Below are positions 45,535-55,760 of a stretch of 64,000 nucleotides of DNA, piece by piece. The stretch is taken from positions 174,668,672 to 174,732,671 of the forward strand of contig NC_090322.1 in NCBI RefSeq assembly GCF_040869045.1. The letters run 5' to 3'. The translations under genes were made by a program, and so were the position numbers. The DNA is from Eurosta solidaginis (taxonomy: Eukaryota; Arthropoda; Insecta; Diptera; Tephritidae). Under the pieces are notes generated by a model. The model was not told the DNA's origin. It made no database searches and saw only the letters and a list, made by a program, of their open reading frames with translations. Positions within the stretch are counted from its first letter, which is position 1. Each line of letters opens with the position of its first letter.

Positions 45535-45975
45535 TCCATTAGAATTAGCAATTGATGCAATTGGTTTATATTCTCTAATTCATTAAACAATTAGAAATAG
45601 TTCTACTAATTCCCATTAGATAATTGAAATTTTTGTTCTAATGGTAAATCTAATTGCATTAGTTGTCATTAGCAAAAAAAATTGGGTTACCTTTACAATT
45701 AGAAATCTAATTGACTTCTGTTAATGCAATTAGATATTCAATTAGCTAGAATTAGAATCCACTATTTATATTTAATTACATCATTATTCGTTCACTTCAA
45801 TAGTTCTTTGAAAAATTTTTATTTTTATCAAAACTAGATTTCTAATTGTAAAGTTAAACCAATTTTTTTTGCTAATGGCAACTAATTGCAATTAGATTTA
45901 CCATTGGAAAACAAATTTCAATTATCTAATGGGAATTATTTGAACTAACTCTAATTCTAATACTAGAATTTCGCA
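45535..45975. repeat. AT-rich palindromic element
   Basis: The arms around 45598-45710 and 45834-45947 are inverse copies (for example TAATTCCCATTAGATAATTG and its inverse), rich in CAATTAG/CTAATTG. Outer boundaries are uncertain. Confidence 0.65.
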
Positions 45976-46786
45976 ACTGAAGGTTAATTAGCAATCATTA
46001 GGGTTATCTAATCATTACTTAACATCTATGGAATCATAGGCACAGATTCAAATTCACACTTTGAATATAAAAAAAATTTTCATAGCACTCCCATATGCCC
46101 TCACATATAATTTCGAACCATATGGAAATGCTTGAATTTCTTATGAAAATGCTAAGAAAAAGCACTATGATGCTCAGGCACTTGTGTATGATAAACAAAT
46201 TTACACTAACAATTTGACAACTAAAAATTATTCAAAAACATTATAGCACTGAAAAAAAATTATAATCAAAATTGATTCATAAATAAAATTGAAATTGATA
46301 ATTGTACGCGGAGCTGAAATATATGGGGCATATGACCAAAAAATGTACCAAAACAAGAGGAGCCTATTCTAATTTCATATGATATTAGTTAATTACCCTC
46401 AAGGGAAGTCAGTAACTAGTGATACAAAATTCTGGTTCAGAACTAGACCTAGAGTGCCAAATAAGTATTAGTTCGTTAATAGCTAGATTTTCACTGCGGC
46501 TACATATGAGTATGCCTCTTTCTCAACACTATTCCACCAGTACGTAACTATCGAAAAAGTACCAAAAAGAAATTTGTATATAAATAGGAAATAGTGAAAA
46601 GTTAAAGCAGCGGGGACAATTTCCACCGCCTAGCACATCGCCATGTTAAATTCGCCAATTGACAACATGTAAAAGAGATAGAAGGCCAACTATTAGTGGC
46701 TCAGAATGCAGTAGAAATGCACTTATTTTGAACAGAGATTCTCCTTACGGGATAGTTTCTGTGACTATATTTCAATTCGGTATATT
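45976..46786. other. HIRA intron, no feature recognised
   Basis: AT-rich intron sequence with no gene and no repeat matched within the window. Confidence 0.4.
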
Positions 46787-47860
46787 AGTATACTCAGCGT
46801 GCTTTGCACACAGAGTATATTAACTTTTATTGGATAACGGTTGGTTGTACAGGTATAAAGGAATCGAGATAGATATAGACTTCCATATATCAAAATCATC
46901 AGTATCGAAAAAAAATTTGATTGAGCCATGTCCGTCCGTCCGTCCGTCCGTTAGCAAGGATAACTTGAGTAAATATTGAGATATCTTCACCAAATTTGGT
47001 ACACTAGCTTATCGGGACCCAGAATAGATTGGTATTGAAAATGAGTGAAATCGGATGATAGCCACGCCCACTTTTTATATATATACAATTTTGGAAAACA
47101 CAAAAAACCTGATAATTTAGTAAATAATACACCCAGAATGTTGAAATTTGACACGTGGACTGATATTGAGACTTGATAAAAATTTGGAAAATCTTTTTAA
47201 AACGGGCGTGGCACCGCCTACTTGTGATAAAATCAATTTTACTATAAGGAATGCTTTGAAGAAAAATGAACGAAATCGGTTAAGGACCACGCCCACGTTT
47301 ATATAAAAGATTTTAAAAAAGGGTTGTGGACGAATAAAATAAGCTATATCTTTGCATAAAAGAGCTTCATATCAATGGTATTTCATTTCCCAAGTGGATT
47401 TATAACAATAAATAGGAAACACTTCAAATTTAAAAAAATGGGCGTGGCATCTCCCCTTTTATGACTAAGCAATTTTCTGTTTCGGGGGCCATAACTCGAA
47501 GAAAAATTAACGGATCGTAATAAAATAGGGTACACACATTTTCCCTATAGCAGGAAATATTTCTAGGAAAAATGGACGAGATCGGTTAAAGACCATGCCC
47601 ACCTTTATATAAAATATTTTTAAAAGGGTCGTAGACGAAAATAATAAGCTATAACTTAGCAAAAAGATAGTTTTGAATTAATGATATTTCACTTATCAAG
47701 TTTTATTGTAAGAGGAAATGGGGAGACATTTTTCTTTTAAACGGGCGGTGCCACGTGTTATGCAGAAAAGTAATTTATCTGAAATGAATTGTACAATTGA
47801 AGCTCACGCTGAGTATATAATGTTCGGTTACACCCGAACTTAGACACCTTTACTTGTTTT
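46787..47860 (+). mobile_element. INE-1/mini-me-like repeat, best copy
   Basis: It starts TATACTCAGCGTGCTTTGC and ends TTCGGTTACACCCGAACTTAG. It contains the conserved core ATTGAGCCATGTCCGTCC followed by a (GTCC)n run at 46930-46951, and a TA-rich stretch before it, the two proto-microsatellites described for mini-me elements of flies. No protein is encoded. Confidence 0.72.
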
Positions 47861-47996
47861 TCTTGGTTATGAGAAATTTTTTGACTAGAAGTGGGAGGAA
47901 CCGTAAAGTAATCATGCCTATCATTTACCTGTTAAACATTTTATAAAATTCAAATGGTATTTCAGCACCTCAGTAATCTCTGTTGCTAATATACAT

Positions 47997-48367
47997 ATTA
48001 GAGCGGGTCAAATTGTATGGGGAAATATTGGGAAAAAAACTTCAGGACACATCCAGTTTCTGAATCTATGGGTCATACTGAGTAATATTGTCCGTGGGAC
48101 CATAGGTCTGAAATGAATTTCGAGCCTCCCTAATTTTGTTAGAAAATTTTATATCCCGATCCGAATCCGAATTTGATATTTATTTTCATGTACATATTTT
48201 ATTTGTGAGAGCCGCTATTTGGATTGGGCTTTAAAATTTTCTATCAAAATTAGGGAGGCTCGAAATTCATTTCAGACCTATGGTCCCATGGACAATATTA
48301 CTAAGTATGACCTATAGATTCAGAAACTGGATGTGCCTTTTCAACAATAAATTTGACCCACCCTAAT
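47997..48367. mobile_element. Palindromic MITE, family P, copy 2
   Basis: A 371-bp palindromic copy of the element at 38346, in the opposite orientation (its left arm corresponds to the other copy's right arm). ATTAGAGCGGGTCAAA starts it, the inverse of ATTAGGGTGGGTCAAAT ends it, and ACAT flanks both sides (47993-47996, 48368-48371). Confidence 0.82.
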
Positions 48368-48689
48368 ACATACACGTGGAGCCCTTTAATTAAGCATTTC
48401 AAAAGATTTAAAATTCAATTTCCAATGCAACATTCGCGGAAATCTCTACATTCACTTTTAGTATGATTATTGAAACCCAAATTCCAACGCTATATGTATG
48501 TATATAGAATATGTTCCCACAAAACTTGAGGCTAGAGGTCAAGCTTTTGTGTTTGAGCAGCTCTGTTATTAACAGAATGTTTGAGCTACGCCTTTGTTAA
48601 CAAAACTTTTAAATTACGACCTTTCTGCTAGGGTAGTTCGATATGTATGTATGTTGCATTACTTCATATTTTAATAATAAAAAAATCAC
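48368..48689. other. HIRA intron next to exon a, no feature recognised
   Basis: Short AT-rich stretch between the MITE and the donor site of exon a. Nothing else seen. Confidence 0.4.
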
Positions 48690-49484
48690 CTTTTCTTCAT
48701 CTGAAACAGGTGTTCCCAATTCATTTTCACAGAATTGTAAACATGCCACGGTGCCATCACCACTACATGCCATCAATATACATTTGGCTGTACCCCACGA
48801 TAGATCCAAAATACTATCACTGAATAGATCATGTATAACAACCAACGGTCGATTTAATGCAGTCATCCACACGGACAAGGAGCGATCCCTTGAGCCCATT
48901 GCCATGCAACAGTACTGCAATTTTCTATCTGTATTTGGAGTTTGTCCTGTCAATACCGTGTCATGAAATCGCACACATGTTACAGCTTTACGATGACCAA
49001 CAAAATCTTTGTCACATTTCCATCCTTCTCTTTCTATTATGCGTGCTGTTGGTCCTCCTCCATTCATAGCATGCGCCGAAACTAAGTACAAGCCATCCGG
49101 GGACCAAGAAAGCCGTAGTATGTGTGTTGTACCGCCGCAACCTTTGAATGGTTCAGTAATGGTTGTGCTACAACTCCAGTCAGATGTTTTCCACATTTTT
49201 ACACTTCGATCATCACTTTGTGATGCTAAAAATTTGCCTAATGGATCCCATGCTACACCTTTAACCAATCCTGTATGTCCTCTTAACGTTGTCACCATGT
49301 TGGGAAATGTCTGCGCATCCCAAATTATGATGGTATTATCTATACTACAACTAGCTAACCAGCGCTCGTTAGGTGACCATGCTAAGTCTAGAACATCTCC
49401 AGAGTGACCGCGTAATGTTGCAGCACACTTCCATGATTCAGTATTTTTCTGTAATCCAGCGCTTCCAAATACACCACTAGGGCC
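48690..49484 (-). CDS. Hira: HIRA, exon a, WD40 propeller (first exon in window)
   Basis: 265 codons from acceptor ATTCTAG to donor GTGATT, phase 0 at both ends. The product contains VFGSAGLQ, WKCAATLRGHSGDVLDLAWS, WLASCSIDNTIIIWD, TLRGHTGLVKGVAWDP, GGTTHILRLSWSPDGLYLVS, FVGHRKAVTCVRF and GSRDRSLSVW. This is a block-by-block match to WD repeats 2-7 of HIRA. The propeller binds the other subunits of the H3.3 deposition complex. About the first 105 residues must be encoded further right. No such exon was found up to 64000, so that intron exceeds 14.5 kb and contains the nested non-LTR cluster. Confidence 0.96.
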
Positions 49485-49596
49485 CTAGAATGAATGAGGG
49501 TTGAAGATAGGTGAGTGTAATTTAATTATTGATTCTAATTTAAACTATAGAAATTATCCATAAGCACGAATAGTTCCAGAGGGTAGGATTAATCGG

Positions 49597-51038
49597 CGCT
49601 TCCCAAGGCAGTCGGTTCTATGTACCGGAGCGACTCGGGATTTTTCCCGACCAAGGACTGTCATTTCAGTGTGACCCCATTTAATTTGTTTCGTCCCTCC
49701 CACAAATTGTCATCCTCCCAGCAGCTCCTTGCAGCAGGACTGCTACATATTCTCTTACTCCGGGAAGGTATCGAACCCAATCCGGGTCCGTCTCCTGACC
49801 CCGGTCCTAAGAAATGGTTTTGCTGCATTTGCCAGAAAAGAATCTTTTTAGGACGGTCATACTCTGTTCAGTGTGTCTCATGCAAGGGATGGTTGCATCG
49901 GACAGGTTGTTCTGGGCTTGATCCCAAAACCCGACGTCCACGTAACTTTTATAAATCTTTTGTGGCTCCTTGCTGCTCACGCCCAAGGGCGTCCCGTAGT
50001 CTACGCCTAAGTGCCCCTCCACTACCTTCCAGCAGCCTCGCTGCTCAGCAAGCCACAATAAGTACCCGCTGCTGCTCGCGCCCCACGGCGCCAACAACTC
50101 AAACAGCTGATACCACTCATAACTACTACCTTCGTAGTAGAGCTGGTAGCAATGCTGAGCATCAGCCCCTGCCCCCGTCTTCTTCTCCCCCCTCTTTTCT
50201 GGCAGCAATCGTACAGGTCAGGGAAACAGACTCTTAGTCCCTCCCCCCGTTTGCACCGTCTGCCAGCACAGAATATATAGGTTTGCGACATCCGCTCAAT
50301 GCAACTCCTGCCTTGGGTGGTGCCACTTTCCTAGATGTTCTGGTCTCCGCGACGGCAACCCCTCGACGGGTTTCATCGCGCCATGTTGCCAGGTCGCAAA
50401 CCCAAATCATCCGGGTACCCCAATGCTTGCCCAAGGGCGCCCAGACCCAAGGCCACAACAGCAATTGCGTCCTGGCCTTCCACAACCTAGGCGTAGTCAC
50501 CCGTCACTTACCCCTAGAGTGGCGGCGTCACCCCTCATGCACTTCAGAATTCTGCAGTTAAACTGTAATGGACTAACTGGGAAGATTACGGAGATAGTCG
50601 ATTTCATGAAGCGGCACAACATCCGCATTGCTGCGATTCAAGAGACTAAACTCACAGCAAGATCTGCATTGCAGACCTGCTCTGGGTATAATGTCCACAG
50701 GAAGGACCGCGAGCGCGGAAATGGAGGCGGCCTCGCGTTTATTATACACCACTCTGTGCAATATCATATATTCGATCCTGGCATCGACCGCAGGGACAAT
50801 GTCTTAGAACGTCAAGGCCTATCTGCATCTACATCCCTCCTGTCACCTGTTGCCCCAGTGGATACCGCCCTAAAATCGAGGCCTTACTCACTGGCAACAA
50901 TCGCATTATCTTAGGCGATTTCAATGCCCATCACGACCTATGGCATTCAAACTTGCGGGCGGACAGTAGGGGTGAGATGTTGGCGGATCAAATAGAAGAA
51001 ACGACGTTCTGCACAATAAACGGAGACGCCCCCACACG
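49597..51038 (+). mobile_element. Non-LTR copy A, 5' part
   Basis: It starts CGCTTCCCAAGGCAGTCGG, with ATG at 49620. The first frame (205 codons) has the 2A-like GIEPNPGP, finger 1 and a Ser/Pro-rich linker, then loses phase at a C-run near 50188 relative to copy C. Within the endonuclease part 34 bp are missing near 50822 compared with copies B and C, which breaks the frame. It is interrupted at 51026-51038 by copy B. It continues at 55118. Confidence 0.93.
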
Positions 51039-54000
51039 CTTCCCAAGGCAGTCGGTTCTATGTACCGGAGCGACTCGGGATTTTTCCCGACCAAGGACTG
51101 TCATTTCAGTGTGACCCCATTTAATTTGTTTCGTCCCTCCCACAAATTGTCATCCTCCCAGCAGCTCCTTGCAGCAGGACTGCTACATATTCTCTTACTC
51201 CGGGAAGGTATCGAACCCAATCCGGGTCCGTCTCCTGACCCCGGTCCTGAGAAATGGTTTTGCTGCATTTGCCAGAAAGAATCTTTTTAGGACGGTCATA
51301 CTCTGTTCAGTGTGTCTCGTGCAAGGGATGGTTGCATCGGACGGGTTGTTCTGGGCTTGATCCCAAAACCCGACGTCCACGTAACTTTTATAAATCTTTT
51401 GTGGCTCCTTGCTGCTCACGCCCAAGGGCGTCCCGTAGTCTACGCCTAAGCGCCCCTCCACTACCTTCCAGCAGCCTCGCTGCTCAGCAAGCCACAACAA
51501 GTACCCGCTGCTGCTCGCGCCCCACGGCGCCAACAACTCAAACAGCTGCTCCACTCATAACTACTACCTTCGTAGTAGAGCTGGTAGCAATGCTGAGCAT
51601 CAGCCCCTGCCCCCGTCTTCTTCTCCCCCCCCCCCCCCCCCCCCCTCTTTTCTGGCAGCAATCGTGCAGGTCAGGGAAACATACTCTTAGTCCCTACCTC
51701 CGTTTGCACCGTCTGCCAGCACAGAATATATAGGTTTGCGACATCCGCTCAATGCAGCTCCTGCCTTGGGTGGTGCCACTTTCCTAGATGTTCTGGTCTC
51801 CGCGACGGCAACCCCTCGACGGGTTTCATCGCGCCATGTTGCCAGGTGGCAAACCCAAATCATCCGGGTACCCCAATGCTTGCCCAAGGGCGCCCAGTCC
51901 CAAGGCCACAACAGCAATTGCGTCCTGGCCTTCCACAACCTAGGCGTAGTCACCCGTCACTCACCCCCAGAGTGGCGGCGTCACCCCTCATGCACTTCAG
52001 AATTCTGCAGTTAAACTGTAATGGACTAACTGGGAAGATTACGGAGATAGTCGATCTCATGAAGCGGCACAACATCCGCATTGCTGCGATTCAAGAGACT
52101 AAACTCACAGCAAGATCTGCATTGCAGACCTGCTCTGGGTATAATGTCCACAGGAAGGACCGCGAGAGCGGAAATGGAGGCGGCCTCGCGTTTATTATAC
52201 ACCACTCTGTGCAATATCATATATTTGATCCTGGCATCGACCGCAGGGCCAATGTCTTAGAATGTCAAGGCCTATCTGTCCGGTCAGGCGATGCAAATCT
52301 AGAAATCATCAACATCTACATCCCTCCTGTCACCTGTTGCCCCAGTGGATACCGCCCTAAAATCGAGGCCTTACTCACTTGCAACAATCGCATTATCTTA
52401 GGCGATTTCAATGCCCATCACGACCTATGGCATTCAAACTTGCGGGCGGACAGTAGGGGTGAGATGTTGGCGGATCAAATAGAAGAAACGACGTTCTGCA
52501 CAATAAACGGAGACGCCCCCACACGTATGGTAGGAAGCTGTCATAGCTCGCCAGATATCTCAATCGTGAGCGCAGAACTTGTAAACTGCGTCAACTGGCA
52601 GCCGATGGTAACATTGGCATCCGACCACCTGCCCATACTTATTTCGTTCGAGCGTACCGCTGACTTCATCGTCACCGAAAAACGCACTTTCATAAACTTC
52701 AAAAAGGGAAAGTGGGAAGAATATAAATCTGCAACAGACAGCAGCTTTGCTGCCCTCCCTATCCCGACTGATGCCCGCCAAGGGGAGCGTGCCTTCCGTA
52801 AGGTCATCGAATCCGCCTCGGCACATTTCATTCCCGCCGGGAGAATTCCCGAAATCCGGCCCCACTTCCCGGCGGAGGCCGCGAGCTTAGCGAGGAAACG
52901 CGACCTTATAAGACAGCTTGATCCAGGCGACCCCCAAATAAGGGATATAAACCAACGCATCAGATTGCTTGTGGACGAACACAAGCGGGCGAAATGGGAA
53001 GAGCACCTAAGAGGTTGTAACCTCTCTACCGGTGTAGGTAAACTTTGGTCCACCGTAAAGTCCCTATCGAATCCGACTAAGCACAAAGACAAAGTTTCCA
53101 TCGCCTTTGGCGATAAGGTGCTGGCTGATGCGGAAAAATGCGGGAGCGCTTTCTGCCGACAATATATAATGCATCCTACGGTCGACAAAGATAGACGGAG
53201 AGCCAATAGACACGCACATAAACACAAATTCAGCGCGTCACCAATCACCATCACCGCTAGAGAGGTTGAGGACGCCATTGGTCGCGCTAAACCATCCAAC
53301 GCAGTGGGCCCAGACGGCATAGCCATGTCGATGCTTAAAAACCTAGGGAAAGAGGGTTTCAAATATTTAGCGCATGTCTTCAACCTGTCTCTCTCCACCT
53401 TTGCCATACCCGAGAAATGGAAAATGGCCAAGGTGGTCCCGCTACTAAAGCCTGGGAAACCAGCTAACGTAGGTGAGTCATATCGTCCGATATCTCTCCT
53501 ATCGCCAGTAGCAAAGACGCTTGAAGCCATTTTGCTCCCTTATTTCCAAGCACATTTGCAGCTAGCCCCTCATCAGCATGGCTTCAGAAAACTCCATAGC
53601 ACTACCTCCGCGCTAAATGTCATTAGCACCCAGATAAATTGCGGTTTGAATCAATACCCCCACCATAGAACAGTACTCGTAGCGCTAGACCTATCAAAAG
53701 CCTTTGATACGGTCAACCATGGCTCATTACTGCAAGACCTGGAAGGGTCTACCCTTCCCCCATGTTTTAAAAGGTGGACCGCAAATTATCTGGGTGGTCG
53801 GCAGGCATCAGTGCAATTCATAAACGAAACATCAAAACCAAGGAGAATTAAACAAGGGGTGCCACAGGGTGGTGTCCTATCCCCACTTTTGTTTAATTTC
53901 TACATATCTAAGCTACCTTCACCATCGGAAGGAGTCACAATCGTTTCCTACGCCGATGACTGCACAATAATGGCCACAGGCCCAGGCCCAGAGATCGATG

Positions 54001-55104
54001 AGCTATGCAATAAAATAAACGGTTATCTCCCTGATCTCTCCAGTTTTTTCGCCTCGCGAAACCTGGCATTGTCACCGACTAAATCTTCCGCGACCTTATT
54101 TACAACATGGACGCCCCAAATGTCGACCATATTGAAAATCCACGTCGATGGCACTACGCTACCGACTGTCCTACACCCCAAAATCTTGGGTGTGACGTTT
54201 GATCAGGATCTACATTTTGGTGCGCACGCAACCGCAATAGTTCCGAGAATTCAGAGCCGTAATAAAATCCTCAAATCCCTTGCTGGCAGTACCTGGGGAA
54301 AAGATAAAGAAACGCTCGTGACCACATACAAAGCAATTAGCCAGCCGATTGCGTGCTACGCGTCACCCATATGGTCGCCAAGCCTAAAAACTACCCACTG
54401 GAAGAAACTACAGGCCTGCCAAAATTCTGCTCTCAGAATCGCCACGGGCTGTCTTCTTATGTCCCCAGAACACCATCTGCATAATGAGGCGAGAATACTC
54501 CCCATCAGGGAGAGAAATGAGATGCTGACCAAACAGTTTCTGTTGAATACCCAGAAACCTGGGCATCCCAACAGACATCTGATTGACGAACCAGCACCGC
54601 CTAGGGGCCTAAGGAGTCATCTCCGTAGGCATTTTGAGGAAATACGGCACCTGAGAACCCAGCCGTATGAAGCGAAAAAACACAAGCAGGTCCTTGGTGA
54701 ACTCCATAGACAGGCGTCGGACCTTTATGTCGGGAATTGCCCGGTGAATCCAGTAATTGAAGAAAAATATCCAGAACTCGCGGAAGAAGAACGCATACTC
54801 CCCAGGGAAACGCGTGTCACTCTTGCTCAACTTCGTTCTGGATACTGTAACAGGTTAAACTCTTACCTATCCAGAATCAACCCCGACATACAAAATGTAT
54901 GCCCCGCTTGCAATGTGTCCCCACATGACACCAACCATCTCTTTAATTGTAATGTGGAACCAACGCCTCTAACACCCCTTTCCTTATGGTCCACCCCTGT
55001 TGAAACGGCAAGTTTCCTTGGACTCCCGTTAGAGGATATTGATGACAATTTGTGATCGGTCGCGGCTATTAGGTGGGGCGAGCATTGCTACAACAACAAC
55101 AACA
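51037..55104 (+). mobile_element. Non-LTR copy B, inserted into copy A
   Basis: A full-length copy with the same 5' end, ending in a (CAA)n tail. The 13-bp target duplication ACGCCCCCACACG is at 51026-51038 and 55105-55117. One A is missing in the AAAAG run of finger 1 (near 51279), and a run of 21 C lies at about 51625-51645, where copies A and C have 6 and 7. The N-terminal part is therefore out of frame, but the endonuclease-RT part is open. Confidence 0.95.
51846..55055 (+). CDS. Endonuclease-reverse transcriptase ORF of copy B (N-terminal part broken)
   Basis: 1069 codons open. An AP-type endonuclease begins at FRILQLNCNGLTGK, with IQETKL and GDFNAHHDLW. RT has AVGPDGIAM, YRPISLLS, LVALDLSKAFDTV, IKQGVPQGGVLSPLLFNFYI and the catalytic VSYADDCT. 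The C-terminus carries a CPACNVSPHDTNHLFNC finger. There is no RNase H. The frame has no true ATG at its beginning; it continues from the second finger upstream. Without the indels in finger 1 and the C-run it would be the same single protein as in copy C. Confidence 0.92.
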   Translation: MANPNHPGTPMLAQGRPVPRPQQQLRPGLPQPRRSHPSLTPRVAASPLMHFRILQLNCNGLTGKITEIVDLMKRHNIRIAAIQETKLTARSALQTCSGYNVHRKDRESGNGGGLAFIIHHSVQYHIFDPGIDRRANVLECQGLSVRSGDANLEIINIYIPPVTCCPSGYRPKIEALLTCNNRIILGDFNAHHDLWHSNLRADSRGEMLADQIEETTFCTINGDAPTRMVGSCHSSPDISIVSAELVNCVNWQPMVTLASDHLPILISFERTADFIVTEKRTFINFKKGKWEEYKSATDSSFAALPIPTDARQGERAFRKVIESASAHFIPAGRIPEIRPHFPAEAASLARKRDLIRQLDPGDPQIRDINQRIRLLVDEHKRAKWEEHLRGCNLSTGVGKLWSTVKSLSNPTKHKDKVSIAFGDKVLADAEKCGSAFCRQYIMHPTVDKDRRRANRHAHKHKFSASPITITAREVEDAIGRAKPSNAVGPDGIAMSMLKNLGKEGFKYLAHVFNLSLSTFAIPEKWKMAKVVPLLKPGKPANVGESYRPISLLSPVAKTLEAILLPYFQAHLQLAPHQHGFRKLHSTTSALNVISTQINCGLNQYPHHRTVLVALDLSKAFDTVNHGSLLQDLEGSTLPPCFKRWTANYLGGRQASVQFINETSKPRRIKQGVPQGGVLSPLLFNFYISKLPSPSEGVTIVSYADDCTIMATGPGPEIDELCNKINGYLPDLSSFFASRNLALSPTKSSATLFTTWTPQMSTILKIHVDGTTLPTVLHPKILGVTFDQDLHFGAHATAIVPRIQSRNKILKSLAGSTWGKDKETLVTTYKAISQPIACYASPIWSPSLKTTHWKKLQACQNSALRIATGCLLMSPEHHLHNEARILPIRERNEMLTKQFLLNTQKPGHPNRHLIDEPAPPRGLRSHLRRHFEEIRHLRTQPYEAKKHKQVLGELHRQASDLYVGNCPVNPVIEEKYPELAEEERILPRETRVTLAQLRSGYCNRLNSYLSRINPDIQNVCPACNVSPHDTNHLFNCNVEPTPLTPLSLWSTPVETASFLGLPLEDIDDNL

Positions 55105-55117
55105 ACGCCCCCACACG

Positions 55118-55760
55118 TATGGTAGGAAGCTGTCATAGCTCGCCAGATATCTCAATCGTGAGCGCAGAACTCGTAAACTGCGTCAACTGGCAGCCGATGG
55201 TAACATTGGCATCCGACCACCTGCCCATACTTATTTCGTTCGAGCGTACCGCCGACTTCATCGTCACCGAAAAACGCACTTTCATAAACTTCAAAAAAGG
55301 AAAGTGGGAAGAATATAAATCTGCAACAGACAGCAGCTTTGCTGCCCTCCCTATCCCGACTGATGCCCGCCAAGGGGAGCGTGCCTTCCGTAAGGTCATT
55401 GAATCCACCTCGGCACATTTCATTCCCGCCGGGAGAATTCCCGAAATCCGGCCCCACTTCCCGGCGGAGGCCGCGAGCTTAGCGAGGGAACGCGACCTTA
55501 TAAGACAGCTTGATCCAGGCGACCCCCAAATAAGGGATATAAACCAACGCATCAGATTACTTGTGGACGAACACAAGCGGGCGAAATGGGAAGAGCACCT
55601 AAGAGGTTGTAACCTCTCTACCGGTGTAGGTAAACTTTGGTCCACCGTAAAGTCCCTATCGAATCCGACTAAGCACAAAGACAAAGTTTCCATCGCCTTT
55701 GGCGATAAGGTGCTGTCGGATGCGGAAAAATGCACGAGCGCTTTCTGCCGACAATATATA
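55118..55760 (+). mobile_element. Non-LTR copy A, middle part
   Basis: It resumes exactly where copy A was cut at 51038 (TATGGTAGGAAGCTGTC, endonuclease C-terminal part, then the linker to RT). It is cut again at ACAATATATA (55751-55760) by copy C. Confidence 0.93.

Noticed and set aside
46930..46952. Microsatellite (GTCC)n as an independent repeat
   Set aside because: It is the internal proto-microsatellite of the INE-type element and recurs at 62975 and, inverted, at 24150.
51595..51660. Programmed frameshift site at the poly-C run
   Set aside because: No pseudoknot or conserved slippery context is evident, and copy C needs no shift; an indel or base-calling error is simpler.
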